Notes: generated by a model not told the origin, from the sequence alone. Shown: positions 44,866 through 52,963, counted from the first letter of the stretch. The stretch is 64,000 nt of DNA from Escherichia sp. ESNIH1 (GCA_002918705.1 PQKR01000004.1:248001-312000); one strand, 5' to 3'. Numbers and translations: made by a program.

Positions 44866-47055
44866 TCAGAACAAGACCGAGTAGTTCAGGCCGAAGGTAC
44901 GACCGCGACCTTTATAGGTATAGAGATTCTCAGCGCCGTAGGTTGGGCTGTACAGACCCGGTGCGCGCTGTCCCCATGCGGTGGTGTAATCTTCATCAAA
45001 CAGGTTTTCTACGCTAAAGCTCAGCTTGCCCACCGGCAGAAGGTAACTGCCTAATAGATCAACAGTATTATAACCGTCAATGTGCTTACCGGCATCATCG
45101 GACAAATCAAACGTCTGCGTACTTTGCAGACGCAGCGTCCAGTCGCCCGGCGCCCAGGTAACCCATGCGCTCATTTTGGATGGGCTGGCGCTGTCTACCG
45201 TCAGCTTTTCCCATTTCCCGTCGACGCGAGTTTGCGATTTGATGACGTTAAAGTTTGTGCCCGTGCTCCACGCGCTGTCGGTAAAGAAATAGTCGACCTG
45301 GCCTTCAACGCCGTAGATGCGACGCTTGTCGTCTTCAACGTTGATGGTCATGTCGTTTTTGTTGATGTTGATGGTTTTGTCGGAGAGCGAGTAGTAACCG
45401 GCAATTTGCGTGCGCAGGTTGTCCCCGGTGTAGCGCCAGCCCAGCTCATAAGCATCAACTTTAATACCGTCGAGTTTTGAGTCGTTAACGTTAACGCTGT
45501 TGACCAGGCGATAATGGCCGTTCACCAGCTGATAGGTGCCGGAGCCATAATATTTTGCCAGATCCGGGATCTCAAACCCCTGGGAGAAGTTGAACCATAG
45601 CTGCTGACGCTCGGTCAGATGACCCAAAATGCCGGCGTTAAAGAGCAGATTGTTGTAGTCGGTTTTTCCGCCTGGTACAGCGTCAGCGGAGGTGGCTCTT
45701 CCCGTGGCAATGGCCTGTTGTTGGGCATAGCCAACAAAATCATCGACCCGGTTCTCCGTGTACTGATAGCGCACGCCGCCGCTGAGGGTGATAGCGGAGA
45801 AGTCATAGCTGGTTTGCAGGAAGGGGGCGAGGTTGGTGATGCTATAGCCCGGATAGCGGCCAACGTTATACGCGTCATCCAGCTTCATGCCACCGCTGGC
45901 AGCTGCTTTGCTGAGGTCGAAAAATTGCTGTTTGGCGTCAAAGACTTCATGCTCGGCATCAACACCCCACGTCAGGGACAAAGCATCCAGTGGTGTGCTG
46001 TTGAGAGTGAGTTTACCGCCGTAGAAGTCGGTTTTCTGCTGTGAGGCTCCAATGCTGGTTACCCGGCCGCCTGAAAGGGTAGGGAAGGGGTAGAAGGTCA
46101 GGCTTTCATCACGGTAATAAATTTGAGCGACCAGATCCTGACCCCAGAAATCGGTGTTGGAGTATTGCAGGTTGATCAGGTGGCGTTCGGTACCGGGAAT
46201 ACGGTCGGAGTCGAGATTGTTCTTGTTGTAAGCATTACCAGAACCGGTTACCGCCGAAAAGTTCTCACCAAGATAGAGGCCGTGCTTACCGTCGGATTCA
46301 CTATTGTAATACTGGGTGGTGAGCTGCAGCTGCTGGTGGTCGTCGATATTTAGCGTGCCGGTGCCCATCACGTCCAGACGGTCAGAATATTGCAAACCGG
46401 TCTGGGTGTTATCAATGTTCACCTCGTTGCCTTTGCCATCGTACCAGCCACCAAAGCGCTGATAAGCGACCGACAGCCGCCCTGACGCATTGTCATTGCC
46501 GCCGCTGACCGCCGCCGCGATGTTCTCATCATTATCGTTATGGCTGTTGAAGCCCGATTTCATGCCGGTCTGAAATTCGACTTCCGTTTCCGGTTGGCCC
46601 TTTTTAGTGACAATATTGATTAAGCCGCCGGTACTGCCGCCGCCGTAGAGGGAGGTTGCGCCGGAGATAACTTCAATACGGGTAATATTAAACGGATCGA
46701 TAGAATCGAGCTGGCGGCTATCGCTGCGCGAGGAGTTTAAACGCACGCCGTCGACCATTACCATCATTGAGCGACCACGCATATTCATACCGTAGTTGGT
46801 ACGCCCCTGACTGCTGACATCCATACCGGGAATCAACTGCGCCAGCACCTCCTTGAGCTCTTTACCGCCCTGAACCTGCTGTTCAATTTCAGCCTGCTCT
46901 ACGACCCAGGTCGTCTGTGCCATATCGGTAATGCTGTGGTTTGTACGGCTGGCGGCCACAACCATCGACTCTTCTTTTTGTCCCTCAGCCGAGGCATGAG
47001 TGGCTAGCATCATTAATAAACATGGGCTTAGCGCCCAAGAACAACGCGGTTTCAT
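44866..47055 (-). CDS. iutA: TonB-dependent siderophore receptor, IutA (ferric aerobactin) type
   Basis: A 729-residue receptor: signal peptide (about 1-25, ...ATHASA), a TonB-box-like stretch ESMVVAAS, a plug (about 30-160; NYGMNMRGRSMMVMVDGVRL, then SLYGGGSTGGLINIVTKKG), and a 22-strand barrel ending in GLNYSVLF. It is collinear with the aerobactin receptor IutA and shares long identical stretches, so the ligand is probably ferric aerobactin. No aerobactin synthesis genes (iucABCD) are nearby, so it may take up siderophore made by others. The start at 47055 is favoured by the signal peptide. A Fur box lies upstream (47138-47166). Confidence 0.88.
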   Translation of the reverse strand: MKPRCSWALSPCLLMMLATHASAEGQKEESMVVAASRTNHSITDMAQTTWVVEQAEIEQQVQGGKELKEVLAQLIPGMDVSSQGRTNYGMNMRGRSMMVMVDGVRLNSSRSDSRQLDSIDPFNITRIEVISGATSLYGGGSTGGLINIVTKKGQPETEVEFQTGMKSGFNSHNDNDENIAAAVSGGNDNASGRLSVAYQRFGGWYDGKGNEVNIDNTQTGLQYSDRLDVMGTGTLNIDDHQQLQLTTQYYNSESDGKHGLYLGENFSAVTGSGNAYNKNNLDSDRIPGTERHLINLQYSNTDFWGQDLVAQIYYRDESLTFYPFPTLSGGRVTSIGASQQKTDFYGGKLTLNSTPLDALSLTWGVDAEHEVFDAKQQFFDLSKAAASGGMKLDDAYNVGRYPGYSITNLAPFLQTSYDFSAITLSGGVRYQYTENRVDDFVGYAQQQAIATGRATSADAVPGGKTDYNNLLFNAGILGHLTERQQLWFNFSQGFEIPDLAKYYGSGTYQLVNGHYRLVNSVNVNDSKLDGIKVDAYELGWRYTGDNLRTQIAGYYSLSDKTININKNDMTINVEDDKRRIYGVEGQVDYFFTDSAWSTGTNFNVIKSQTRVDGKWEKLTVDSASPSKMSAWVTWAPGDWTLRLQSTQTFDLSDDAGKHIDGYNTVDLLGSYLLPVGKLSFSVENLFDEDYTTAWGQRAPGLYSPTYGAENLYTYKGRGRTFGLNYSVLF

Positions 47056-47137
47056 TATTATGATCATCCTGATTTTTCGAGGTATCGGTGGCCTTAAGGC
47101 CATTAATCGCAACGTCATCGCCCTCTGGTTTGAGAGT

Positions 47138-47166
47138 GATTATCAAAATGATATGAATTATCATTA
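47138..47166. promoter_or_regulatory. Fur box upstream of iutA
   Basis: Overlapping GATAAT-type hexamers on both strands (GATTATC, AATGATATGAATTATC) match the Fur 19-bp repeat with a few mismatches, 80-110 bp before the iutA start. Confidence 0.75.
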
Positions 47167-47340
47167 CATTGTAAACAGATAATGTTAAAAAATGTTTCTA
47201 TAAAGACATGATATAAATAGGGTTTTTGGTGAGGCGTGTAGGTCGTCGTCATCATGAGAGCTGGATGACGCCGCGACACCAAAACCCAATGGGGGCTGCA
47301 AAATAATGAACGGAGCAGGTAGGGTTAACAGCAGGAATAC

Positions 47341-47823
47341 TTAGATCCCAAGTGCATCACGAATGACAGTTTCCATTTTCTCTGGCGTGGTGAACGGTGC
47401 AAAACGCTTGAGCGGTTTGCCGTCGCGCCCAATCAGAAATTTAGTGAAGTTCCACTTGATCCGTCGACCCAGCACGCCGGGCAATTGGTCTTTCAGGTAA
47501 CGAAACACCGGATGGGTAGCGGCGCCGTTGACCTCCACTTTCTCGAACATCGGGAAGCTCACACCGTAGTTGCTGTGGCAGGTCCGGGCGATTTCATCAG
47601 GGCCGCCAGGTTCCTGGGAACCAAACTGGTTGCAGGGGAAGCCAAGCACCATCAGTCCCTGGGCGGCATACTTTTTGTAGAGCGCTTCAAGGCCAGCGTA
47701 CTGTGGGGTGAAGCCACAATGGCTGGCGGTATTTACCACCAGAACCACTTTGCCAGCGTAGTCGGCCATCGAGATGGGCTGACCCCGCAGACTGGTGGCT
47801 GTAAGTTGATGAAAGGTGCTCAT
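47341..47823 (-). CDS. glutathione/thioredoxin-dependent peroxidase (GPx family)
   Basis: A 160-residue GPx-fold protein. The peroxidatic Cys36 sits in NTASHCGFTPQY, the Gln in GFPCNQFGSQEPG (about 72) and the Trp/Asn in KWNFTKFLIG (about 124-133), giving the complete tetrad. The Cys (not selenocysteine) form usually takes electrons from thioredoxin or glutathione. It resembles, but need not be, E. coli BtuE. It is the last backbone gene before the prophage remnant. Confidence 0.92.
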   Translation of the reverse strand: MSTFHQLTATSLRGQPISMADYAGKVVLVVNTASHCGFTPQYAGLEALYKKYAAQGLMVLGFPCNQFGSQEPGGPDEIARTCHSNYGVSFPMFEKVEVNGAATHPVFRYLKDQLPGVLGRRIKWNFTKFLIGRDGKPLKRFAPFTTPEKMETVIRDALGI

Positions 47824-47918
47824 ATCGACATCCTCAGACCAGAATCGTTTTACGTTAACATTGCCCGCTAATGATTAACACACCATGATGTTTCACTGAT
47901 ATCAAATCAAACACTGCG

Positions 47919-48020
47919 ATGAGCTATGTCTATCGCAGCGATCTGGAGGCCGCCGGCGAGGCGTTTATGGCCCAGGTTCGTCGAGAGGCAGTTCGAATGG
48001 CTGCGGAGATAGCGGCGTGA
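47919..48020 (+). pseudogene. C-terminal remnant of a phage nin-region protein
   Basis: A 33-codon helical tail (SYVYRSDLEAAGEAFMAQVR) ending in TGA that overlaps the next gene's GTG start (GTGA). No ribosome-binding site precedes its ATG, and a stop lies ten codons upstream, so it is most likely the surviving end of a longer gene cut at the prophage edge. Confidence 0.45.
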
Positions 48021-48313
48021 AAAAAATAGATCTCCGCAAACAGGCTCGGGGTCGCGAGTGTACCGTCCGCATCCCTGGCCACTTCAATTTCAATCCCGAG
48101 ACGAGCGTACTGGCACACTACCGCCTCGCCGGAACCTGCGGCACTGGCTGCAAACCAGACGATCTGCAGGGCGCTATCGCCTGCAGCGGTTGTCACGACG
48201 TCATCGACGGTAGAGTTAAAACCACCGAATACTCACACGACGATCTACGGCTGATGCACGCCGAGGGTGTCATGCGCACATTAAATATCTGGAAACGAGA
48301 GGGTTTTTTATGA
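48017..48313 (+). CDS. YbcO-like phage nuclease family protein
   Basis: A 98-residue protein from a GTG start, collinear with YbcO of the DLP12 prophage: LRKQARGRECTVRIPGHFNF (about 5-24), VLAHYRLAGTCGTGCKPDDL, then IACSGCHDVIDGR. It has an HNH-like CxxCH zinc/metal site. YbcO is described as a predicted nuclease of the lambdoid nin region. The stop overlaps the next start (ATGA). Apparently intact. Confidence 0.85.
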   Translation: MKKIDLRKQARGRECTVRIPGHFNFNPETSVLAHYRLAGTCGTGCKPDDLQGAIACSGCHDVIDGRVKTTEYSHDDLRLMHAEGVMRTLNIWKREGFL

Positions 48314-48924
48314 ATTCCGCATTCAAAACGTTGCCGTGGATAACGAGCGAGGCGGAATTGCGTCGTGTATGGTGTCGGGGTAAACGAACAATCTCGGCAG
48401 GCCAGCACGTGTGGGTTCGCTATATCCTCAGCACTTGGGGATCGGTTATGGGTGGCAGCACTGCGCCGGAGAACTGCGGAGGCGCGAGCGTGATTGGACG
48501 TCTGATGATTAGGGGCGACTGGGACCAGGCCAGCGCAGACAGAATTATCCACGCAGTGAACACGCTGTACGAAATGGGCGTGCGCGGAGATTCTCTGTTC
48601 GAGCGGGCGCGTGAACTGGCTATTCCGCAATCTACTGCAAAATACTGGCTCGAAATAGCTCAGGCCGAGGATGACGCCAAATTTATTGAGCGCGTGATGA
48701 TCGGCGCTATCAATAAAAATAGCCCGATGCGCACCGTTGGTATTCTCCGCCACTGCGCTCGCATGAATGCCCATCAGGTTGCTAAAACGCTGATACATGA
48801 AACCGGATGTGACCTACAGGCCGCCCGCAAACGTATTTCGTGGTGTGAAAAAATACTGGAGGAGACGCTCTATTACGCAATCAGGCGCGAAATGCAAAAA
48901 GAGCCCAGCAGCACTTTTTGTTAA
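48310..48924 (+). CDS. phage late antitermination (Q-position) protein, DUF1133-like
   Basis: A 204-residue protein located where lambdoid phages carry Q, directly after the nin-type nuclease and before a T-rich terminator. Typical opening: LRRVWCRGKRTISAGQHVWV (about 18-37), then YILSTWGSVMGGSTAPENCG. The centre contains a helix-turn-helix-like stretch RARELAIPQSTAKYWLEIAQ (about 99-118). Assignment to the DUF1133 type of antiterminators is from memory of family sequence. Overlaps the previous gene by four bases. Confidence 0.7.
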   Translation: MNSAFKTLPWITSEAELRRVWCRGKRTISAGQHVWVRYILSTWGSVMGGSTAPENCGGASVIGRLMIRGDWDQASADRIIHAVNTLYEMGVRGDSLFERARELAIPQSTAKYWLEIAQAEDDAKFIERVMIGAINKNSPMRTVGILRHCARMNAHQVAKTLIHETGCDLQAARKRISWCEKILEETLYYAIRREMQKEPSSTFC

Positions 48925-48993
48925 TACGTCGAGACAATTAATAGATACGATTCAGGCATACTCAGGTTATTTATACGTTGAGTATCACAATTC

Positions 48994-49019
48994 AAAACCT
49001 CGCCTCGACGGGGTTTTTT
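48994..49019 (+). terminator. intrinsic terminator after the Q-position gene
   Basis: AAAACCTCG, loop CCTCGA, CGGGGTTTT then TT: a 9-bp stem 70 bp downstream of the gene, the position at which Q-controlled late transcripts normally terminate without Q. Confidence 0.75.
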
Positions 49020-49205
49020 GCTTTCCAAAGCTACGGTGAGGTAAAGAACATAAAGACGTCTGAGCCAGCACTATGAGCTAATAACTGAACCGGTTGTTTC
49101 TATAAGATCTCGCGCCACTGGCATGGTCGCCAGCGGACGGCGGAATTTTGGAGCTATCCGCGAGGTCAGGCTACTTCTTAAATCTCGAAGCAATTTGGAA
49201 AGCAT

Positions 49206-49823
49206 ATGACTCGTCATTGCAAGATAATCGCCTTTGCTGCGGTTGTAGCACTTCTTTGTGTAGGTGCAGCATCATTGGCAGAAAAAAAAGCAGATAATTA
49301 TTTTCTGACCTCTCTCAATACACCAGACTCTTCCCGCTGGGAAAGCGAAGTAAATTCGGCTGACCATAAATTTGCATCTAAGCATGGAGGATTGTGGTCG
49401 ATGACTATACTGACCCCGATAAAGGAAGAATTCACCGATACAAACTTTCCATTACTTCATCCTGGTAAGGATCAGCCAGCAAGTGTTTGCTTATATTTTG
49501 AAAAGAGTGATTATCTTTCCGATGATTTCTCCGATAGCAGCTTGTCCAAGAAAGGCGTGTCTGACAAGGAAATTACGGGTTTTACTGATAAAGCGTCATG
49601 CGAAAAAACTCGCGCCATGCTTGATCGTCAGGAGTTGGACCGTGAGAAAATTCGTGAAAATGCGGAAGCAATGTCGACTAAATGGACGAAGGCTTCTGAA
49701 AATTTACATCTCGCTTCTATAGGGTTTGGGGGATGTGCTGTCGCGTGGTTGTGCATCCGCTTATTATTTATAGGCTGGCTTGCATTTATCCGTGCAACAG
49801 CAAAGGCCATTCGCGGAGATTAG
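49206..49823 (+). CDS. prophage cargo protein with two membrane segments, unknown function
   Basis: A 205-residue protein with an N-terminal hydrophobic stretch (IIAFAAVVALLCVGAASLAE, about 7-26), a polar, charged middle (about 30-165) with two cysteines (PASVCLYF, DKASCEKT), and a C-terminal hydrophobic segment (FGGCAVAWLCIRLLFIGWLA, about 173-192) ending in a basic tail. It is flanked by its own terminator (49869) and by phage late-region DNA, the position of a lysogenic-conversion (moron) gene. I do not recognise it. Confidence 0.65.
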   Translation: MTRHCKIIAFAAVVALLCVGAASLAEKKADNYFLTSLNTPDSSRWESEVNSADHKFASKHGGLWSMTILTPIKEEFTDTNFPLLHPGKDQPASVCLYFEKSDYLSDDFSDSSLSKKGVSDKEITGFTDKASCEKTRAMLDRQELDREKIRENAEAMSTKWTKASENLHLASIGFGGCAVAWLCIRLLFIGWLAFIRATAKAIRGD

Positions 49824-49868
49824 TTCTTAGGTTGAAACCTGAAAAAACAATAATTCTAAATTTCTCTA

Positions 49869-49894
49869 AGCCCTGGCATTCGCCGGGGCTTTTT
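49869..49894 (+). terminator. intrinsic terminator of the prophage cargo gene
   Basis: AGCCCTGGC, loop ATTC, GCCGGGGCT, then TTTTATT, 46 bp after the stop codon. Confidence 0.85.
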
Positions 49895-49979
49895 ATTCGA
49901 ATACGCGCCCGCCCAATCACCCGCACTCATTACATACCCTGTAGCTGTGGGCGTGGCGCTATCTATTTGTGAGGTAGTC

Positions 49980-50206
49980 ATGAAATTACCGGAGTTAAAC
50001 TGGCCTATCGTGGCCTATCGTGGCCTATCGTGGCCTATCTGTGGGTCGGCTGTATCTGGCTAGGATCTATAGCGCATTCGGCGTTTCGTGCGCTGTGCGG
50101 TGATGACGTAACGGTTATTGGTGTCGTGTTGCAGATGCTCGTTGCGTCGTTCGCTAGCCTGCTGGCGATTCTCATCGCTGTGCGCTGCAACTGGAGCGCC
50201 GGGTGA
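49980..50206 (+). pseudogene. small phage membrane protein (holin position) put out of frame by a 10-bp repeat
   Basis: GAGG (49970-49973) precedes the ATG at 49980. The frame reads KLPELNWPIVAY, enters the 10-bp repeat 50001-50040, and stops early at a TAG near 50060. With two repeat copies instead of four the frame joins WVGCIWLGSIAHSAF and a hydrophobic helix VVLQMLVASFASLLAILIAV, ending at 50204-50206. That product would be a roughly 69-residue protein with two membrane segments, like small phage holins. Either the gene is dead, or the repeat is a switch. Confidence 0.7.
50001..50040 (+). repeat. 10-bp direct tandem repeat, four copies
   Basis: TGGCCTATCG three times, then TGGCCTATCT. 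Ten is not a multiple of three, so each gain or loss shifts the reading frame. Two or five copies keep the host frame open; four copies, as here, close it. Confidence 0.97.
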
Positions 50207-50366
50207 TGACCGGAATCGCCGAGCGTTAATTTTATAAAATTCTGCAAAATGCGGTTGGCCAGCAGTGCTAACTAGCATAAACGATCTTTTTCTAGACCCC
50301 GGGGTCTCGCTATCTCACCGGGTTATATTTCACAACCCAGCATAAAACTCTGATTGAGGAATCCCA

Positions 50367-50573
50367 ATGAACAAAATTGTTCTCGCTGTAATCGCGGGTG
50401 CGTCTCTGTGCGTGCTCTCTGCATGTTCTACGTATACCGAGGCTAACGGTCCGAACGGCGGTGCGGTGAAACACATCGCAATCGCGCTAGGCACGAGCAT
50501 TACCACGTCGAATGGCTGCATTAATTCAGCCGGTGGTACGTGTGATCAACAGACTGCCCCGGCGGCAGAGTAA
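50367..50573 (+). CDS. small prophage lipoprotein
   Basis: A 68-residue precursor with lipobox LSAC (Cys20). The mature peptide (STYTEANGPNGGAVKHIAIA) is short, Gly/Asn-rich, and has a second cysteine pair (NGCINSAGGTCDQ). ATTGAGGAATCCC precedes the ATG. Small lipoproteins at this place in lambdoid phages include Rz1 and Bor types; this matches neither clearly. Confidence 0.7.
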   Translation: MNKIVLAVIAGASLCVLSACSTYTEANGPNGGAVKHIAIALGTSITTSNGCINSAGGTCDQQTAPAAE

Positions 50574-50960
50574 TTTCCGCTGCTCCGCTAACCCGTCACG
50601 TATCTAGGAGGTTTAAAAAATGAAGCGGCAACGCGGATAGACCGTAGCCGCACGGCAGTGCAGCAGTCATGATGCTGCCCCGAGTCGCCATCGAGCGAGC
50701 CTGTGTAGTGATGGGTAAGGGTCATAGACTAAAACAAGCTCCGGTAAAGCAGCGCGAACCGCCAGACGCGCACCGGTCATCAGCGGCGATGAAGCGACAG
50801 CACCTCTCGGGCATGAGCGTGGCCACTCCGGGAAGTGGCAATCACTACAGAGCGTCATTGCGATGGCGCTCGATAGTGAGCACTAATAATCCAGTATCAA
50901 TGTTTTTATTGTGTGAATATACGTGCGCGGAATTTTCCGCGTTTATGAAGAGAACGACAA
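50574..50960. other. gap of 387 bp without a confident gene
   Basis: The stretch opens with a strong ribosome-binding site (AGGAGG, about 50609-50614) before a six-codon frame (MKRQRG-stop) and contains a 108-codon frame from 50669 with an unnatural, basic composition, which was not accepted. A short palindrome CGCGGAAATTCCGCG-type element is near 50927. No RNA family recognised. Confidence 0.4.
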
Positions 50961-51164
50961 ATGTTAGAAAATTATTACGGTGCTGGCATATCTGATAAAT
51001 CTACCCCTGAGCAAAAGAGGCGCCTGCTGGCGGTTCAGGCTGCATTAGAGATTGCAAAAGCGGCCGCACCTGGGGGTAGTTTACTTGCCGCCCTGAATGG
51101 TATTGATGATTCATTGGATAAAGCTGCGGATGCTATTCAGGCTGCGCTATCGAAGTCAAAGTAA
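50961..51164 (+). CDS. small helical prophage-associated protein, unknown function
   Basis: A 67-residue soluble helical protein (KSTPEQKRRLLAVQAALEIA, about 13-32; SLDKAADAIQAALSKSK at the end) preceded by GAGAACGACAA and followed by a strong terminator at 51185. The self-contained transcript layout supports a real gene. No family recognised. Confidence 0.6.
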   Translation: MLENYYGAGISDKSTPEQKRRLLAVQAALEIAKAAAPGGSLLAALNGIDDSLDKAADAIQAALSKSK

Positions 51165-51184
51165 GTAACGTAAATGCATTAAAC

Positions 51185-51207
51185 GGGCTGCCGAGGCAGC
51201 CCTTTTT
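51185..51207 (+). terminator. intrinsic terminator
   Basis: GGGCTGCC and GGCAGCCC with a very short loop, then TTTTT, 20 bp after the stop of the 67-residue protein gene. Confidence 0.88.
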
Positions 51208-51235
51208 GTTGCCAGTAATCACTACGGGATAGTGG

Positions 51236-51436
51236 TTATGGGATGACCGCCTTTACTATTTGTCTTGCTAACTCAGTTATTGATTTTACCTTGCTACTCG
51301 ATTGTTGGGACAAAACCAAGAGGCAAAGGAAAACCATCATAGAAATGAATGCGGCCGGTGAAGCGCATACCGTAATGGTATGGCTTAGCACAACTACGAT
51401 GGTCAGGTCGATAATCAGAGTCGTTATTTTTTTCAT
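51236..51436 (-). CDS. small membrane protein, unknown function
   Basis: A 66-residue protein with two hydrophobic segments (TTLIIDLTIVVVLSHTITVC, about 5-24, and FISMMVFLCLLVLSQ, about 30-44) and a basic amphipathic tail (VKSITELARQIVKAV). GAGGAAC lies 7 nt before the ATG. It runs against the direction of the phage genes. Overall shape recalls type I toxin peptides, but no antisense RNA terminator is obvious opposite its leader. Confidence 0.5.
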   Translation of the reverse strand: MKKITTLIIDLTIVVVLSHTITVCASPAAFISMMVFLCLLVLSQQSSSKVKSITELARQIVKAVIP

Positions 51437-51542
51437 GGACTGTTCCTCAAAATGAAATGTTCAGTCCTTAAGTACTAATGACCTCTAATTTCTTTCCGCC
51501 CAAGAAAATTTCCAAGGTACTCCTGATGGGGTCGGATCACCA

Positions 51543-51585
51543 CGGGGGCGACGGATCGCGGTCAACGGCTAGTTTTTCGCATTTT
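51543..51585 (+). other. possible vestigial cos region upstream of terminase
   Basis: CGGGGGCGACGGATCGCGG followed by GTTTTTCGCATTTTAT, about 90 bp before a Nu1-type small terminase gene, resembles lambda cosN/cosB (GGGCGGCGACCTCGCGG, GTTTTCGCTATTTAT) in sequence and position. Similarity is by eye and partial. Confidence 0.4.
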
Positions 51586-51671
51586 ATTGGCATCATCATC
51601 CGATTAATATTCTGTTTTCATTGAAATTTACTTTTCAATGATGTCGAAACGTACATTTTTTATTCATCATC

Positions 51672-52124
51672 ATGGATAACGAACTCAAAAATTTCCGGCT
51701 GAACATAAACCAGCTTGCAGCAATGACGGATTTGCACCGGCAAACGGTCGCCAGCAGGCTCAGCAATGTTCCGCTAGCTCCGGGTAGCAACCAGAAATTA
51801 AAGCTGTATTCGGTTCTCGATATCCTCACCACGTTATTAGTGAGGGCCGACGATCCAGAGCAGACAGACGTTAATAAACTGCTGCCGCCTGACCGCAAGG
51901 CTTGGTTCCAGTCCGAGCGGGAACGACTGAAATTCGAGCAGGAAACCGCCCAGCTTATCCCGTCTAGCGACGTAGACCGCGAATTTTCAGCTATGGCAAA
52001 AGCCGTGGTCCAGGTGCTAGAGACGCTGCCGGATATTCTGGAGCGCGACTGCGGATTACAGCCCGCTGCAGTAGCCAGGGTGCAAACCGTTATTGATGAC
52101 CGCCGCTGGCGTGCGAGGTGGTGA
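51672..52124 (+). pseudogene. phage terminase small subunit (DUF1441/Nu1-like), 3' end lost
   Basis: The N-terminal DNA-binding part is intact: NINQLAAMTDLHRQTVASRL (about 11-30) is a winged-helix motif, followed by KLYSVLDILTTLL. The family's C-terminal helix region proceeds to about residue 140, after which the last residues (DDRRWRARW) come from large-subunit DNA read in the wrong frame, so a deletion near 52090 fused the two genes. Possibly still translated, but not functional as a packaging subunit. Confidence 0.7.
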
Positions 52125-52591
52125 GCCACGGCGTTCGCGCATCGCGTCGTTCTGGATGGAGGGCCCCGCCGCTGCATACCAGACGCTGGCGCAGCTGGTA
52201 TATAAACGCCTGACGGCTGAGCAGGAATACGAGGCCACTGGTAGCGAGGAGACGCTCAGGGCTATCACCAATACCGACTGGGGGCAGCCGTATCGGCCGC
52301 GCGCGGCAATGGATCAGCGGCAGGGCGAGGAGCTGATGGCGCGTGCTGAGCAGTATGGCAAATGCCTGGTGCCGCCGCAGGTGCGTTTTCTCGTCGCGGC
52401 TGTGGACGTCCAGGGCGGTAAAAAACGACGTTTTGTCGTTCAGGTTATCGGGTATGGCCAGCATGGAGAGCTGGCTCATTGACCGCTATAACATTAAAAC
52501 ATCCCTGCGCTGTGACAGTGACGGCGAGGCGATGCAGATCGATTTTTCGCTGGACGCGCAGGGGTTCACTGTAAAAATGGAGCTGGAATAG
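52093..52591 (+). pseudogene. phage terminase large subunit (GpA) internal fragment, frameshifted
   Basis: This frame encodes a central piece of a lambda GpA-type terminase: SRIASFWMEGPAAAYQTLAQ, later RFLVAAVDVQGGKKRRFVVQ, then VIGYGQHGE. It lacks the N-terminal ATPase half. Near 52470 the frame shifts; ESWLIDRYNIK, which continues the family pattern, is read one frame over and runs into QGFTVKMELE-stop at 52589, apparently from another phage gene. At least two deletions and one frameshift are needed to explain it. Confidence 0.75.
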
Positions 52592-52670
52592 TTATGCCGT
52601 TTTTCATAAAACTGTGCGGTGTGTACCTGATGTTTGGGTGTAAAATTCCCACAAACAATGAGGATGACAT

Positions 52671-52892
52671 ATGCGTAAATCAAAATATGAAAAACAGATC
52701 GCCCTAGCGAGGCAAACAGCAGAACGTGTAGATTTTCGGCGGCAGTTCCGCGAATTTTTGGAGTCTAAAAATCTACCGAGAACCGAGGACAATGCCTATC
52801 TGTTTGCATTTGGACTGCAACTGAGCGCGGACGAGAGGGAAAATTTAGTTGACGTGTTAATGACAGAGATCATACCAAACCCATGCATCTAG
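52671..52892 (+). CDS. small protein at the prophage right end, unknown function
   Basis: A 73-residue charged helical protein (RKSKYEKQIALARQTAERVD, about 2-21; LQLSADERENLVDVLMTEII, about 50-69). GAGGATGAC precedes the ATG. It lies between the terminase debris and the GGGGGCG repeats. No family recognised. Confidence 0.55.
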   Translation: MRKSKYEKQIALARQTAERVDFRRQFREFLESKNLPRTEDNAYLFAFGLQLSADERENLVDVLMTEIIPNPCI

Positions 52893-52903
52893 AGCGCTCA
52901 TTT

Positions 52904-52963
52904 TGGGGGCGTAATGGGGGCGTTTTAGGGTCTAAAATGCATTTGGGGGCGTATTTGGGGGCG
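52904..52963 (+). repeat. four GGGGGCG direct repeats
   Basis: TGGGGGCG occurs at 52904, 52915, 52944 and 52956, with GGG near 52928 between. Clusters like this occur beside phage integrase genes and may be arm-type integrase sites, so this may mark the prophage end. Four G5 tracts could also form a long-loop G-quadruplex. Confidence 0.6.

Noticed and set aside
50624-50640. six-codon frame after a strong AGGAGG
   Set aside because: Could be a leader peptide, but nothing downstream (attenuator, gene) supports it.
50669-50995. 108-codon frame in the prophage gap
   Set aside because: Poor start context, odd basic composition, and its end overlaps the better supported gene at 50961.
51236-51436. 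type I toxin identity for the small membrane protein
   Set aside because: Shape fits loosely, but no antisense RNA terminator or known toxin signature was seen.
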